From NCBI RefSeq assembly GCF_038443385.1, contig NZ_CP151726.1, positions 7,254,001-7,318,000 on the forward strand: a stretch of DNA of 64,000 bases, given 5' to 3'. The position numbers were made by a program, and so were the translations under genes. The notes beneath the pieces are model-generated. The model had not been told where the DNA came from, searched no databases, and was given only the letters and a program-made list of their open reading frames with translations. This DNA comes from Stieleria varia. Lineage in GTDB: Bacteria; Planctomycetota; Planctomycetia; Pirellulales; Pirellulaceae. Of this stretch, positions 1 to 8,080 are shown piece after piece (the stretch's first letter is position 1; each line of letters begins with the position of its first letter).

Positions 1-3000
1 GTCGTAGGTTGCATCCAACGGCAGCAGAGTGTCATCGGCCGTATTGAACAGTCCGTCTTGGCCGGTTCCCCGCAGCGTGAATTCTGCACTGTGGACACTG
101 GCGATCGACAGATTGTCGGTCATGTTCAACTGAAACCGACCGCGATTGTACGGGTCACGCAAGTAGGAAGCATCGCGGACTTGCGAAGGTGCATTGTCCA
201 ATTGCGAGATCGTGAACGGCATCACAAAGGATCCGCCGGTCGCCCCGTCACCGCTCAGTTGCGGAAACCCGAACGTGCTGCTCGCTTCGCCGTCCAGCAA
301 ATTACCTGCGAGGTCGGTGATTCCACCCACATCTCCATTGAGTGTCACCGTGTACGAGTCCACCGGCAACGCTTGATCTGCGGTCCAGATCAGGGCCGCG
401 TCCAACGGATTGAAAACGACGTTCCCTGTGTGGACACCACTGTTGGCACCGACAACGGAGATGTTTGCGTCGGTCAGTGTGGCCGGATCGAGTACATCAT
501 TGAAAAAGAACACCAGCTCGGCGGTCTGATTGATCGTTGAGCCGTACTCAGGAAAGACGGCGTTGATCTGTGGTCCGTCTTGGTCCAATGCTCGCTGCGG
601 AGTGACCTTGAATCGATAGTTTCCTGCCGATCCCAGTTTCCCAGAGACCTCGATCGTCACCACGTCATCGGTTTGGAAGACATGCGAGATGAACGGATCG
701 ACCGACTCAATTCCCGAGTTGCGATCCAGCCCATCATCATTGAGTGTCAGCAGTTGACCATTGGAACCATAAATACTGAGCATGGCATCGAGCGGATACT
801 GAAACTCAGCCGAATCGATATCGAACGTCCATCGACTGCCCGCCGTGACGGTCAATTGAAACGTATCGACGTCGTCGTCGTCGTCGATCGCACTGAAAAC
901 AGTACTGCGATCATTCCGCGGGTCGTCGGCAATCTCTTCCATGATGGCAATCGTGTTGTCGCCTTCATTGGAAACAACAAACTCTTTGTCGCCGTCGCCA
1001 TCCAAGTCGATCGCTGCCGCGATGGCTTCGTTTCCGCCCGCCTGTAAGCTGATCAAACGGGTGAATTGACCATTACCCAATCCCAGGCTCACTTGGGCCG
1101 ACGTGTTGTATCCTGCCGAGATCAAGTCGATCACACCGTCGCCATCGACGTCGTCGGCTTCCAAGAAAAATGGATCAAAGGGAACATCGAGCGAACCGTT
1201 CAAGGTAAACGAGCCGCCGACGCGGGCACGGAACAAATCGATCCTTCTCTCGTCCCTGCTGGCAACCGCAAAATCTGTCAGTCCATCTCCGTCGAAGTCA
1301 GCCGCGACGACGCTTTGCGGATTGTCGCCGACAACCAAGGTGTTCAGGGGCAAGAATGTTCCGGATCCGGTTCCCGACAACAGACTGACCGTGTTCGAAT
1401 TTGCGTTGGCGGCGACCAAGTCGATCCGCCCGTCACCGTTGAAGTCACCCGAGCTGACCGAGTACGTATTGTCGCCCGTCAAGAAGTTTGGTCCGGCGCT
1501 GAACGTGCCGTCCCCGGCGCCCAAATACGTGTAGCCCGTCTGCGTCGCAACGGTAACGGCCACGATGTCCAATCGCCCGTCGAGATTGATGTCGACGAGT
1601 TCCAATCCTTGAGGTTCGCGAGGAACGGCGTAGGTCATGGCGTTGGCAAAGCTGCCGTCGCCGTTGCTTAGCAACACCGTCACGTTTCTTGCCCCGTAAA
1701 CCGCGACGACCAAGTCCGCGTCACCATCGCCGTCCAAATCGCCGATTTCCAGTGGTTCTGTCCAGCGTGTGATGTCGCCACCGATGGCGACGGTGGTCGG
1801 GGTGCCCAGCGATCCATCGGCGGCGGTCAAAAAGACGCTGATTGAGTTTTCGACGTCGTTCGCGACGGCAATATCGTCCCGTCCATCGGCATTGAAATCG
1901 CCGGTCACAATGTCAAACGGTCGGCCTTCCGTGTCATGCAAGGCGACGACGGAATGATCCAGCGTCATCTCGATATAGAACGGATCCAGATTCAATGGGC
2001 CGGTGGAATCTTGTTGCTCTGATCGATGGATCTGTGCACCCGGCTGCAACGCCCAATCCAAGTAGTCGCGTACGTCGTAGACAGAGGTTCCGGGGCGTCG
2101 GGAATCAGTACCTTGGAAAGCATAGGCACCACCGACCGGCAGATACTCGGTCGAACCCACATAGGACATCAATCCTTGTGCATCACGAGCGTGTGGCAGG
2201 CCAGTCGCATGCCCGAATTCGTGCATGATCGTTGGCGTCGTCAGGTACGAGATGTTGTTGGCGGAGGTTTCCAACGCGCTGTTCACCGCAGTCCCTTGAC
2301 TCGATCGGGTTCCGCGTCCGCCACCGCCCAAGCCGCCCGCACCGATGTCGCCAAAATCTCCGATACCCGAGGCTACTCGCTCGTTGCCATCAAGCGGTTT
2401 TGTCAATGTCGTTTCGACGTCGTAGACTTCGTAGCGAGATTCGAACACGCCCACGACATAGTCTTGCGCGGCGGGAACGGCATAGTTGGCGACGCGATCG
2501 AAACCAAAGTAAGAATCGGTCCCGTCGAAATCGAAGTAGTTGACGGCGTTGTCACGTTGCAGAGAAAAATTGGTTCGCGTCGCATAGCTCAACGCATAAG
2601 CACCCGTTCCGACGGGACTCGCCGCCAGGACTTCGATGAAGTAGCGACCGGGAACCAACGCATCGGTGAACTCCGTGTCCAACTGTCCGGTCGATGAATG
2701 CCGAATCATTTGGCCGTACTGGTTGTACAGTCGCAGTTCTTTGCCGGTCTCGACGATCTGCTCGGAGCCGGACGCTTGAACACTGAAGTTGAGGAACTCG
2801 ATGCCGTTGATCTCGAATGAATAGAAGTCCGCATCGCCTGGATTGGAGAGCACTCCGGTGATGGTTTCACGCAAATCCGTTGAACGGTAGAGATCTGCAT
2901 CTGCGAAACTGTCTCCGACATCCCGTGCCACTCGTGAATCGGCAAAGCGATTGATGACGGTGGAGTACTCGCCGGTGAAGTTGCCCTGAGTGTTTCGCGA

Positions 3001-3753
3001 CGACATGGTCACGTAGATCTGCCCGCCGGTGGGTACGCTGACGGCCACTCCATTGCCGTCGCTTCCCTGACCCAACACTTGTCCGGTGGCCGTTCGTACG
3101 GTCACCGCTGGTGAGTGCTGTGGCAATCCGGCAAAGGCGACGACGATGCTGTCACCATTTTGTGCATCGACGATATAGGTGTCGACATCGATCAAGTCGT
3201 TGATGCTGCCATTGACGATCTGCCCCAGCGCGGCCGCGTTCGCTTGAGCCACCGAGTCATTCGGTTCGGCTTCGGTGCGCGTCGCAGGGTTGTTGACCGT
3301 CGACTGCATGCCGTAGTCACCCACAAACGTTCCAAAAGCGTTCTGCGAAGTGATGCGGACGAAATATTGACCGGTCGATGGTGCCACCAATGAGATGTCG
3401 CGTCCATCAAACGAGGTGGACATGGTTTCGCCGGCGTCGTTCAGGATCTCAAGTCCCGGAGGCAGAGTCGGATCGAACCGCGGTGCATTGATATTGAACG
3501 TATCGATCAGGAAACGCTGCCCCTGCAGCAACGTTGTTCGAAAGAAATCCACGTCGTCGGTTCGGCTCAAACGGCCTTCCAATACATCACCGGCGACGAA
3601 GACGGTCGCGTCGACGGTCGCTTCGTTGGGTTCGATTTCCGCCGCCAGCATCTGTCGGCGTTCCAAGGACTGCAGCGACAGCGGCCGCTTGCCCGGACAG
3701 CGTTTCGTCGATCGGGAACGTCGTGGGCGGATGAAACCGTGGGGAAGTGGCAT
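1..3753 (-). CDS. Secreted metzincin-like protein with FG-GAP/VCBS repeats (C-terminus cut by window edge)
   Basis: The reading frame is open from ATG at 3753-3751 to the left edge, giving at least 1251 residues. Residues 30-38 (LERRQMLAA) resemble the N-terminal motif of planctomycete extracellular proteins, so export is likely. Two Ca-/PPC-like beta segments follow. Residues 511-521 read HEFGHATGLPH, the HExxHxxGxxH zinc motif of metzincin peptidases, and LMSY (Met529) fits the Met-turn. After this come about seven FG-GAP/VCBS-type repeats with D-x-D-G-D-G-x-x-D cores (for example DLDGDGDADLV), then another PPC-like segment and an Ig-like SbsA-type domain (QINAVFPEYGSTI). I infer a large cell-surface, calcium-binding metallopeptidase. 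The catalytic motif is seen directly; peptidase activity and substrate are inferred. The true C-terminus lies outside the window. Confidence 0.88.
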   Translation of the reverse strand, partial: MPLPHGFIRPRRSRSTKRCPGKRPLSLQSLERRQMLAAEIEPNEATVDATVFVAGDVLEGRLSRTDDVDFFRTTLLQGQRFLIDTFNINAPRFDPTLPPGLEILNDAGETMSTSFDGRDISLVAPSTGQYFVRITSQNAFGTFVGDYGMQSTVNNPATRTEAEPNDSVAQANAAALGQIVNGSINDLIDVDTYIVDAQNGDSIVVAFAGLPQHSPAVTVRTATGQVLGQGSDGNGVAVSVPTGGQIYVTMSSRNTQGNFTGEYSTVINRFADSRVARDVGDSFADADLYRSTDLRETITGVLSNPGDADFYSFEINGIEFLNFSVQASGSEQIVETGKELRLYNQYGQMIRHSSTGQLDTEFTDALVPGRYFIEVLAASPVGTGAYALSYATRTNFSLQRDNAVNYFDFDGTDSYFGFDRVANYAVPAAQDYVVGVFESRYEVYDVETTLTKPLDGNERVASGIGDFGDIGAGGLGGGGRGTRSSQGTAVNSALETSANNISYLTTPTIMHEFGHATGLPHARDAQGLMSYVGSTEYLPVGGAYAFQGTDSRRPGTSVYDVRDYLDWALQPGAQIHRSEQQDSTGPLNLDPFYIEMTLDHSVVALHDTEGRPFDIVTGDFNADGRDDIAVANDVENSISVFLTAADGSLGTPTTVAIGGDITRWTEPLEIGDLDGDGDADLVVAVYGARNVTVLLSNGDGSFANAMTYAVPREPQGLELVDINLDGRLDIVAVTVATQTGYTYLGAGDGTFSAGPNFLTGDNTYSVSSGDFNGDGRIDLVAANANSNTVSLLSGTGSGTFLPLNTLVVGDNPQSVVAADFDGDGLTDFAVASRDERRIDLFRARVGGSFTLNGSLDVPFDPFFLEADDVDGDGVIDLISAGYNTSAQVSLGLGNGQFTRLISLQAGGNEAIAAAIDLDGDGDKEFVVSNEGDNTIAIMEEIADDPRNDRSTVFSAIDDDDDVDTFQLTVTAGSRWTFDIDSAEFQYPLDAMLSIYGSNGQLLTLNDDGLDRNSGIESVDPFISHVFQTDDVVTIEVSGKLGSAGNYRFKVTPQRALDQDGPQINAVFPEYGSTINQTAELVFFFNDVLDPATLTDANISVVGANSGVHTGNVVFNPLDAALIWTADQALPVDSYTVTLNGDVGGITDLAGNLLDGEASSTFGFPQLSGDGATGGSFVMPFTISQLDNAPSQVRDASYLRDPYNRGRFQLNMTDNLSIASVHSAEFTLRGTGQDGLFNTADDTLLPLDATYD

Positions 3754-3932
3754 GATTTCGGGGGGGATCAGGGGAAAATCATCAGGATCAACGCGGAAAT
3801 GATTTGCCCAGTTTAACTTGCCCCCCCGCCGAATGATACGCTTGGCTGATCACCCATTGAGATGGCTTTTGGCCGCACATTTCGCACAATTCGACCTTGT
3901 GTCTCCCCTGTCGCCCCGCCTACCTTTTGCCC

Positions 3933-4877
3933 ATGCACCCGCCCCAAATCATCATCGCACGCAGCTATGGCCAGTTGGGCAACCGGCTTTTCCTGTACGG
4001 ACACATGATCGCCGCCGCCCGACACTATGGTGCCGAGCTGCTCAATCCATGTTTCGCGGAATACGCGCGCCTTTTTGAGACCACGGCTGGCGATTTGTGG
4101 TGCCGCTACCCGGTCGTGACAGCGGAGGCAGATTCGCAGGACAAACCGTCTCCAGCAGATGCTGCCCAGGCACCGTCGACACGATCACGTCGCTTGCTTG
4201 CTCAAGCCATCGAGCGGTCCGCAAAACTGCTGGCGGCGACACGTTGGAATTCTCGCGGGTTAGGGGTTTTGAAATTGGGGCGGGACGTCGCGTGTGACTT
4301 GGCCGATTCCACGTTTGAACAAAAGCTGCGTTCCCATCGACGACTGCTGACTCACGGCTGGCTCTTTCGTAGCGAGACCTTGTTCCGACGGCACGCAGAT
4401 GAGGTGCGATCACATCTGCGTCCTGCCGAGTGTCACCGGCAAAACATTGCTCGCTGCATCACCCACGCCAGGGCCGACACGGACGTGTTGGTCGGCGTGC
4501 ACATTCGACGCGGCGACTACGCGACCTTTCAAAACGGTCAGTATTTTTTTGACGATGAATGCTACCGACGTTGGATGCATCAATGTGCGGAACAGTTTGA
4601 TGGACGCAGGGTGACGTTTCTGGTGTGCAGTAACGCTCCGGTCGACGCCGAGCAATTTCCTGGATTGAACATTGTGCAGGGACCTGGCCACTTGCTCGAA
4701 GACATGTACACGCTGGCGGAAACCGATTTCATGATCGGTCCTCCCAGCACGTTCACCGGCTGGGCCGCGTTCATGGGTGGCAACGCGCTGCAGTATCTGC
4801 AAAGCAAGACGGATTCGGTGTCCGTACCGGATCGCATTGTTCGACGTCGCGATCATACGCTGGAGTCCGCGGCGTGA
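3933..4877 (+). CDS. GT11-type (alpha-1,2-fucosyltransferase-like) glycosyltransferase
   Basis: About 314 residues. The start at 3933 (MHPPQIIIARSYGQLGNRL) is preferred over the in-frame ATG at 3897 because family members begin just before the G-x-L-G-N-x-L/M-F motif, here GQLGNRLFLYGH. The VHIRRGDY motif near residue 190 is the nucleotide-sugar binding signature of family 11 fucosyltransferases. A C-terminal D-F-M-I-G-P-P-S-T-F segment matches the usual I-x-S-x-S-T-F-S-W region with changes. It probably adds fucose or a related sugar to a surface glycan. The donor cannot be determined. It is divergent from the large secreted protein on its left and only 10 bases precede the next start, so it may be co-transcribed with the dehydrogenase. 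Confidence 0.8.
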   Translation: MHPPQIIIARSYGQLGNRLFLYGHMIAAARHYGAELLNPCFAEYARLFETTAGDLWCRYPVVTAEADSQDKPSPADAAQAPSTRSRRLLAQAIERSAKLLAATRWNSRGLGVLKLGRDVACDLADSTFEQKLRSHRRLLTHGWLFRSETLFRRHADEVRSHLRPAECHRQNIARCITHARADTDVLVGVHIRRGDYATFQNGQYFFDDECYRRWMHQCAEQFDGRRVTFLVCSNAPVDAEQFPGLNIVQGPGHLLEDMYTLAETDFMIGPPSTFTGWAAFMGGNALQYLQSKTDSVSVPDRIVRRRDHTLESAA

Positions 4878-4887
4878 GATTCCAAGC

Positions 4888-6090
4888 ATGACATTGGAGT
4901 CGAGTTCAGTGCCTCAAGACTCAACACTCGAAACGTTGCCTCCCGTCTTTCTGATCGGAGCCGGCGTGGTCGGTACCGCGATCGCACAATCGCATCTGGA
5001 CGCCGGCGTTGCGTTCTGCATTGGCGATCAGGACGCAGACGTGTTGCAGCAAGCTGCCCAGCAGCTCGTGTTGCCCAGTGACAACTGGAGTATCACTCAG
5101 CGTCAGATCCCAGGTTTGTCACTTCCTGGTCTCTGCGTTCAAGACGAGTCGATTGACATCCGGACGCGGCCATGGATCGTCATCGAGTCGGTCGTCGAAC
5201 GCTTGGACGTCAAGCAAACCTTGTTCAATGTTGTCGGAGGCGTGTTTGGGGCGAGTGCAGCGTATTGCAGCAACACGTCCAATCTACGGATCGCCGACAT
5301 CGCGGCGGGACTTAACGACGCGAGCGGGTTTTGTGGGATGCATTTTTTCATGCCCGTTACCGAGCGTCACGCGGTTGAGATTGTGGGGCATGATGGCACT
5401 TCACAACCAACACTGACAAGGGCGTCAACGCACGCGAGGCGATTGAACAAGGAGCCGATCGAGGTCGCCGATGGTCCAGGCTTTTTGGTCAATCGGATGC
5501 TTTCCCCCTACATCAATCAATCAATGCTGCTGCTGACGACCGGTGCATCAGCCGATCAAATCGCTGCGGGGGCTGCCGCGTTTGGAATGCCGATGAGCCC
5601 GCTGGAGTTGATCGACTGGATCGGTTCGCGGACATTGTTCCACGCGGGTCGGGCGTTCTGGCAAGCTTTTCCACATCGCTTGAGTCCTTCGCCCATGGTC
5701 GCAGGTTTGGTCAAGAATGATCGCCCCGGTCGTGCCGCAGGCCGAGGTTTCTATGACTACGTCGGCGGATTACGATCCGAAAATCTTGCCCCCATCACAC
5801 GCGAATTGATCGAACGCTACCGGACCGATCAGCGTGTCTACTCGCTCACGGATATCGAGCATTTGTTGGCCATTCCGATGTGGATCGAAGGCATCGCGGC
5901 CCTGGCCGAGGGCGTTGCCAATGGTCCCGAGCAAATCGATATCGCAATGCGGTGTGGCTTGGGGTACCGGCATCCGCTAGGCTGGAACGGCTACTTTGAG
6001 GCGCTGGGCAAAACGCAAATGGACTCCGCGATAGCAAAATGGTCCGACGCGTTTGCTTCGATGAGAATGCCTAGCCCTGATTCAACATGA
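4888..6090 (+). CDS. 3-hydroxyacyl-CoA dehydrogenase (HCDH N and C domains)
   Basis: 400 residues from the ATG at 4888; the open frame begins at 4777, but that would overlap the previous gene by 100 bases and adds a sequence of no family character. The N-terminus has the NAD-binding Rossmann motif VFLIGAGVVGTAIAQ. SNTSNLRIADIA and GMHFFMPVTERHAVEIV match the signature stretch of 3-hydroxyacyl-CoA dehydrogenases (usually SNTSSLxI and GMHFFNPVxxMxLVE), and VADGPGFLVNRML opens the first C-terminal helical domain. A second, weaker C-terminal domain is present (LAIPMWIEGIAAL...GLGYRHPLG). It should oxidise L-3-hydroxyacyl-CoA to 3-ketoacyl-CoA in the cytoplasm. There is no fused enoyl-CoA hydratase domain. 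The N-to-M change in FFNP is unusual and could alter substrate choice. Confidence 0.88.
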   Translation: MTLESSSVPQDSTLETLPPVFLIGAGVVGTAIAQSHLDAGVAFCIGDQDADVLQQAAQQLVLPSDNWSITQRQIPGLSLPGLCVQDESIDIRTRPWIVIESVVERLDVKQTLFNVVGGVFGASAAYCSNTSNLRIADIAAGLNDASGFCGMHFFMPVTERHAVEIVGHDGTSQPTLTRASTHARRLNKEPIEVADGPGFLVNRMLSPYINQSMLLLTTGASADQIAAGAAAFGMPMSPLELIDWIGSRTLFHAGRAFWQAFPHRLSPSPMVAGLVKNDRPGRAAGRGFYDYVGGLRSENLAPITRELIERYRTDQRVYSLTDIEHLLAIPMWIEGIAALAEGVANGPEQIDIAMRCGLGYRHPLGWNGYFEALGKTQMDSAIAKWSDAFASMRMPSPDST

Positions 6091-6601
6091 GCCGCCACGC
6101 GATAGCGTCCGGTTCCCGAATTGAGGCGTGAGAACCGGACGCTCTCGAGAGAATCTCGCTAACGATGTTTGTCTTATCAAACGCTGGGTGGTGTCATACG
6201 CCCTGAGCCGCTGGCCGTCAGGCCACGGGTTTTACGCACTGAAATGGATGCTCTGTGCGTGTAAGACCCGGCCGCTCACGCGTCGCGGCTCACGGCGTTT
6301 GATAGCGTCATCCGCGTTGATATGTTGAGTTGTTTGGGATTGAACGCCAAGATCGCGCAAAATGCTGTGATTCCTCCGCGTTCTAAGCCGGACGCTCTCT
6401 ATCGCGCTGCGGCTGATGTATCAAACGGCAACGTCCTGCTTTCAACGTAAACCAAGTCTCGGCTATCAGTTGCGTCGTAGTAACAGACGCCTATGCAATA
6501 TCTGCGTTTAGCAGGAAAACGCATAGCCTGTACAATGCACTTGGCGGCGAGATAATACTGTCTCATCTCTTTCTCGATTCGCAAAGGCTCCCGACCGACG
6601 C
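6091..6601. repeat. Gene-free stretch with two intergenic repeat types
   Basis: No convincing gene. A perfect 12-base inverted repeat (AGCGTCCGGTTC at 6104-6115 and its complement at 6132-6143) forms a hairpin. At 6267-6293 lies a 27-base unit rich in CGCG. Both units recur at 34927-34966 and 35199-35225, so this is a dispersed repeat cluster. The remaining 300 bases upstream of uvrC show no recognisable signal. Confidence 0.7.
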
Positions 6602-8080
6602 ATGGTTGATTACCCATCGCCCAATGATAGTCGCGACGAAAGACGCGATGATCCGCATGAATCACGCCTGCAAAGTGGCACGGCGGATGTCGTGAAAGAA
6701 ACGGCAGCGGACGGTGCCAGTAGTGATGATGATGTGGCACAAAGTGAGGTTCTCGACTCAGCGGGGTCGCTCGGCTTTGATCATGCGGCGACGAAGGTCA
6801 AGAGCTTTCCGACGTCACCCGGCGTCTACTTGATGAAAGATGTCGCGGGACGAGTGATCTATGTCGGCAAAGCCAAGAACCTGAGAAGTCGCGCGGGTAG
6901 CTATTTTCTCAAAGCGGCTGCGGAAGATCAGCGGACGGCCACTTGGATCGGCGAAATCGCCGACATCGATTACATGGATTGCGACAGTGAAGTCGACGCA
7001 TTGTTGGTCGAGTCGCGGCTGATTAAAGACATACAGCCCAAACACAACAAGGAACTCAAGGACGACAAGTCGTTTCCCTATTTGATGATCACGACGCACG
7101 ATGAGTTTCCGCGGATCGAAGTCACGCGGGAGCCGAAGGCAAAGGGCGTCAAGCTTTATGGACCGTTTGCCAGTGCCGGAGCGTTGCGGGGAGCGATCGG
7201 GGTGCTGCAAAAAATCTTTAAGTTCCGAACATGCACGCTGGATATCAGCGAGTCGGATGAACGCTGGAAGTGGTTTCGCCCGTGTTTGTTGGCCAGCATC
7301 AACCAATGCAGCGCGCCGTGCAATTTTCGCATCGGCAAAGAAGACTATCGACGCGACATCAAGCGGCTGCAGACCTTTCTCACCGGCGGCAAAACGCGTT
7401 TGCTGAAAGAGATGCAGGACGAGATGGTGGCGGCCAGCAAGTCGTTGGATTTCGAACGCGCCGCAGTGTTGCGTGATGAGATCAAGATGCTAGAACGCCT
7501 GGAGGAACGAGGTGAGTTGGAGACGCATGCACAGCCGGAGGTGTTTTACATCGATCCGAAAAAGGGACTCGCGGGGCTTCGTAAAGTCCTCGACATGCCC
7601 AAGACCCCACGGGTGATCGAAGGCGTCGACATCGCTCACCTCGGGGGCGGCCAAACGGTCGCGTCGTTGGTTCAGTTCATCGATGGATTGCCATTCAAAC
7701 CGGGCTATCGTCGCTTCAAAATCCAGGATGTGAAGGGCATCGATGACTTTCGCAGTATCTATGAAGTCGTCTCAAGACGCTTTCGGCGACTGAGCGATTC
7801 TGGAGATTCTTTTCCAGACATCTTGTTGATCGATGGTGGCAAAGGACAATTGAACAGTGCGATGGCGGCCTTTCGTGACCAAGACATCACGCCGCCGGTG
7901 GTGATCTCGTTGGCAAAGAAAGAAGAAGAGATCTATCGTCCGGGGATCTCCGAGCCGTTGAAGCTGAGTCGTAACGCATTCGCATTGCGGTTGCTGCAAT
8001 ATGTTCGGGACGAATCCCACCGCTTCGCGCAACACTATCATCACATGCTCCGTACGAAATCCACCTTTGACGAAACCTGA
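6602..8080 (+). CDS. uvrC: Excinuclease ABC subunit C, short form without the C-terminal HhH pair
   Basis: 492 residues. UvrC makes both incisions around a lesion in nucleotide excision repair. Residues 1-65 are an acidic, low-complexity extension. The GIY-YIG nuclease starts near residue 70 (SPGVYLMKD, VIYVGKAKNLRSR, ALLVESRLIK). A UVR domain follows (SLDFERAAVLRDEIKMLE). The RNase H-like C-terminal nuclease keeps its key motifs: GVDIAHLGG, LLIDGGKGQL and RDESHRFA. The protein ends about 15 residues after the last motif, so the (HhH)2 DNA-binding region of typical ~600-residue UvrC is absent. The stop codon overlaps the next start by one base (TGATG), so the end is set by a real coupled gene, not by an obvious frameshift. 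Confidence 0.93.
   Translation: MVDYPSPNDSRDERRDDPHESRLQSGTADVVKETAADGASSDDDVAQSEVLDSAGSLGFDHAATKVKSFPTSPGVYLMKDVAGRVIYVGKAKNLRSRAGSYFLKAAAEDQRTATWIGEIADIDYMDCDSEVDALLVESRLIKDIQPKHNKELKDDKSFPYLMITTHDEFPRIEVTREPKAKGVKLYGPFASAGALRGAIGVLQKIFKFRTCTLDISESDERWKWFRPCLLASINQCSAPCNFRIGKEDYRRDIKRLQTFLTGGKTRLLKEMQDEMVAASKSLDFERAAVLRDEIKMLERLEERGELETHAQPEVFYIDPKKGLAGLRKVLDMPKTPRVIEGVDIAHLGGGQTVASLVQFIDGLPFKPGYRRFKIQDVKGIDDFRSIYEVVSRRFRRLSDSGDSFPDILLIDGGKGQLNSAMAAFRDQDITPPVVISLAKKEEEIYRPGISEPLKLSRNAFALRLLQYVRDESHRFAQHYHHMLRTKSTFDET

Noticed and set aside
2026..2697. 223-codon plus-strand frame
   Set aside because: Opposite the metzincin motif and FG-GAP region, which read sensibly only on the minus strand.
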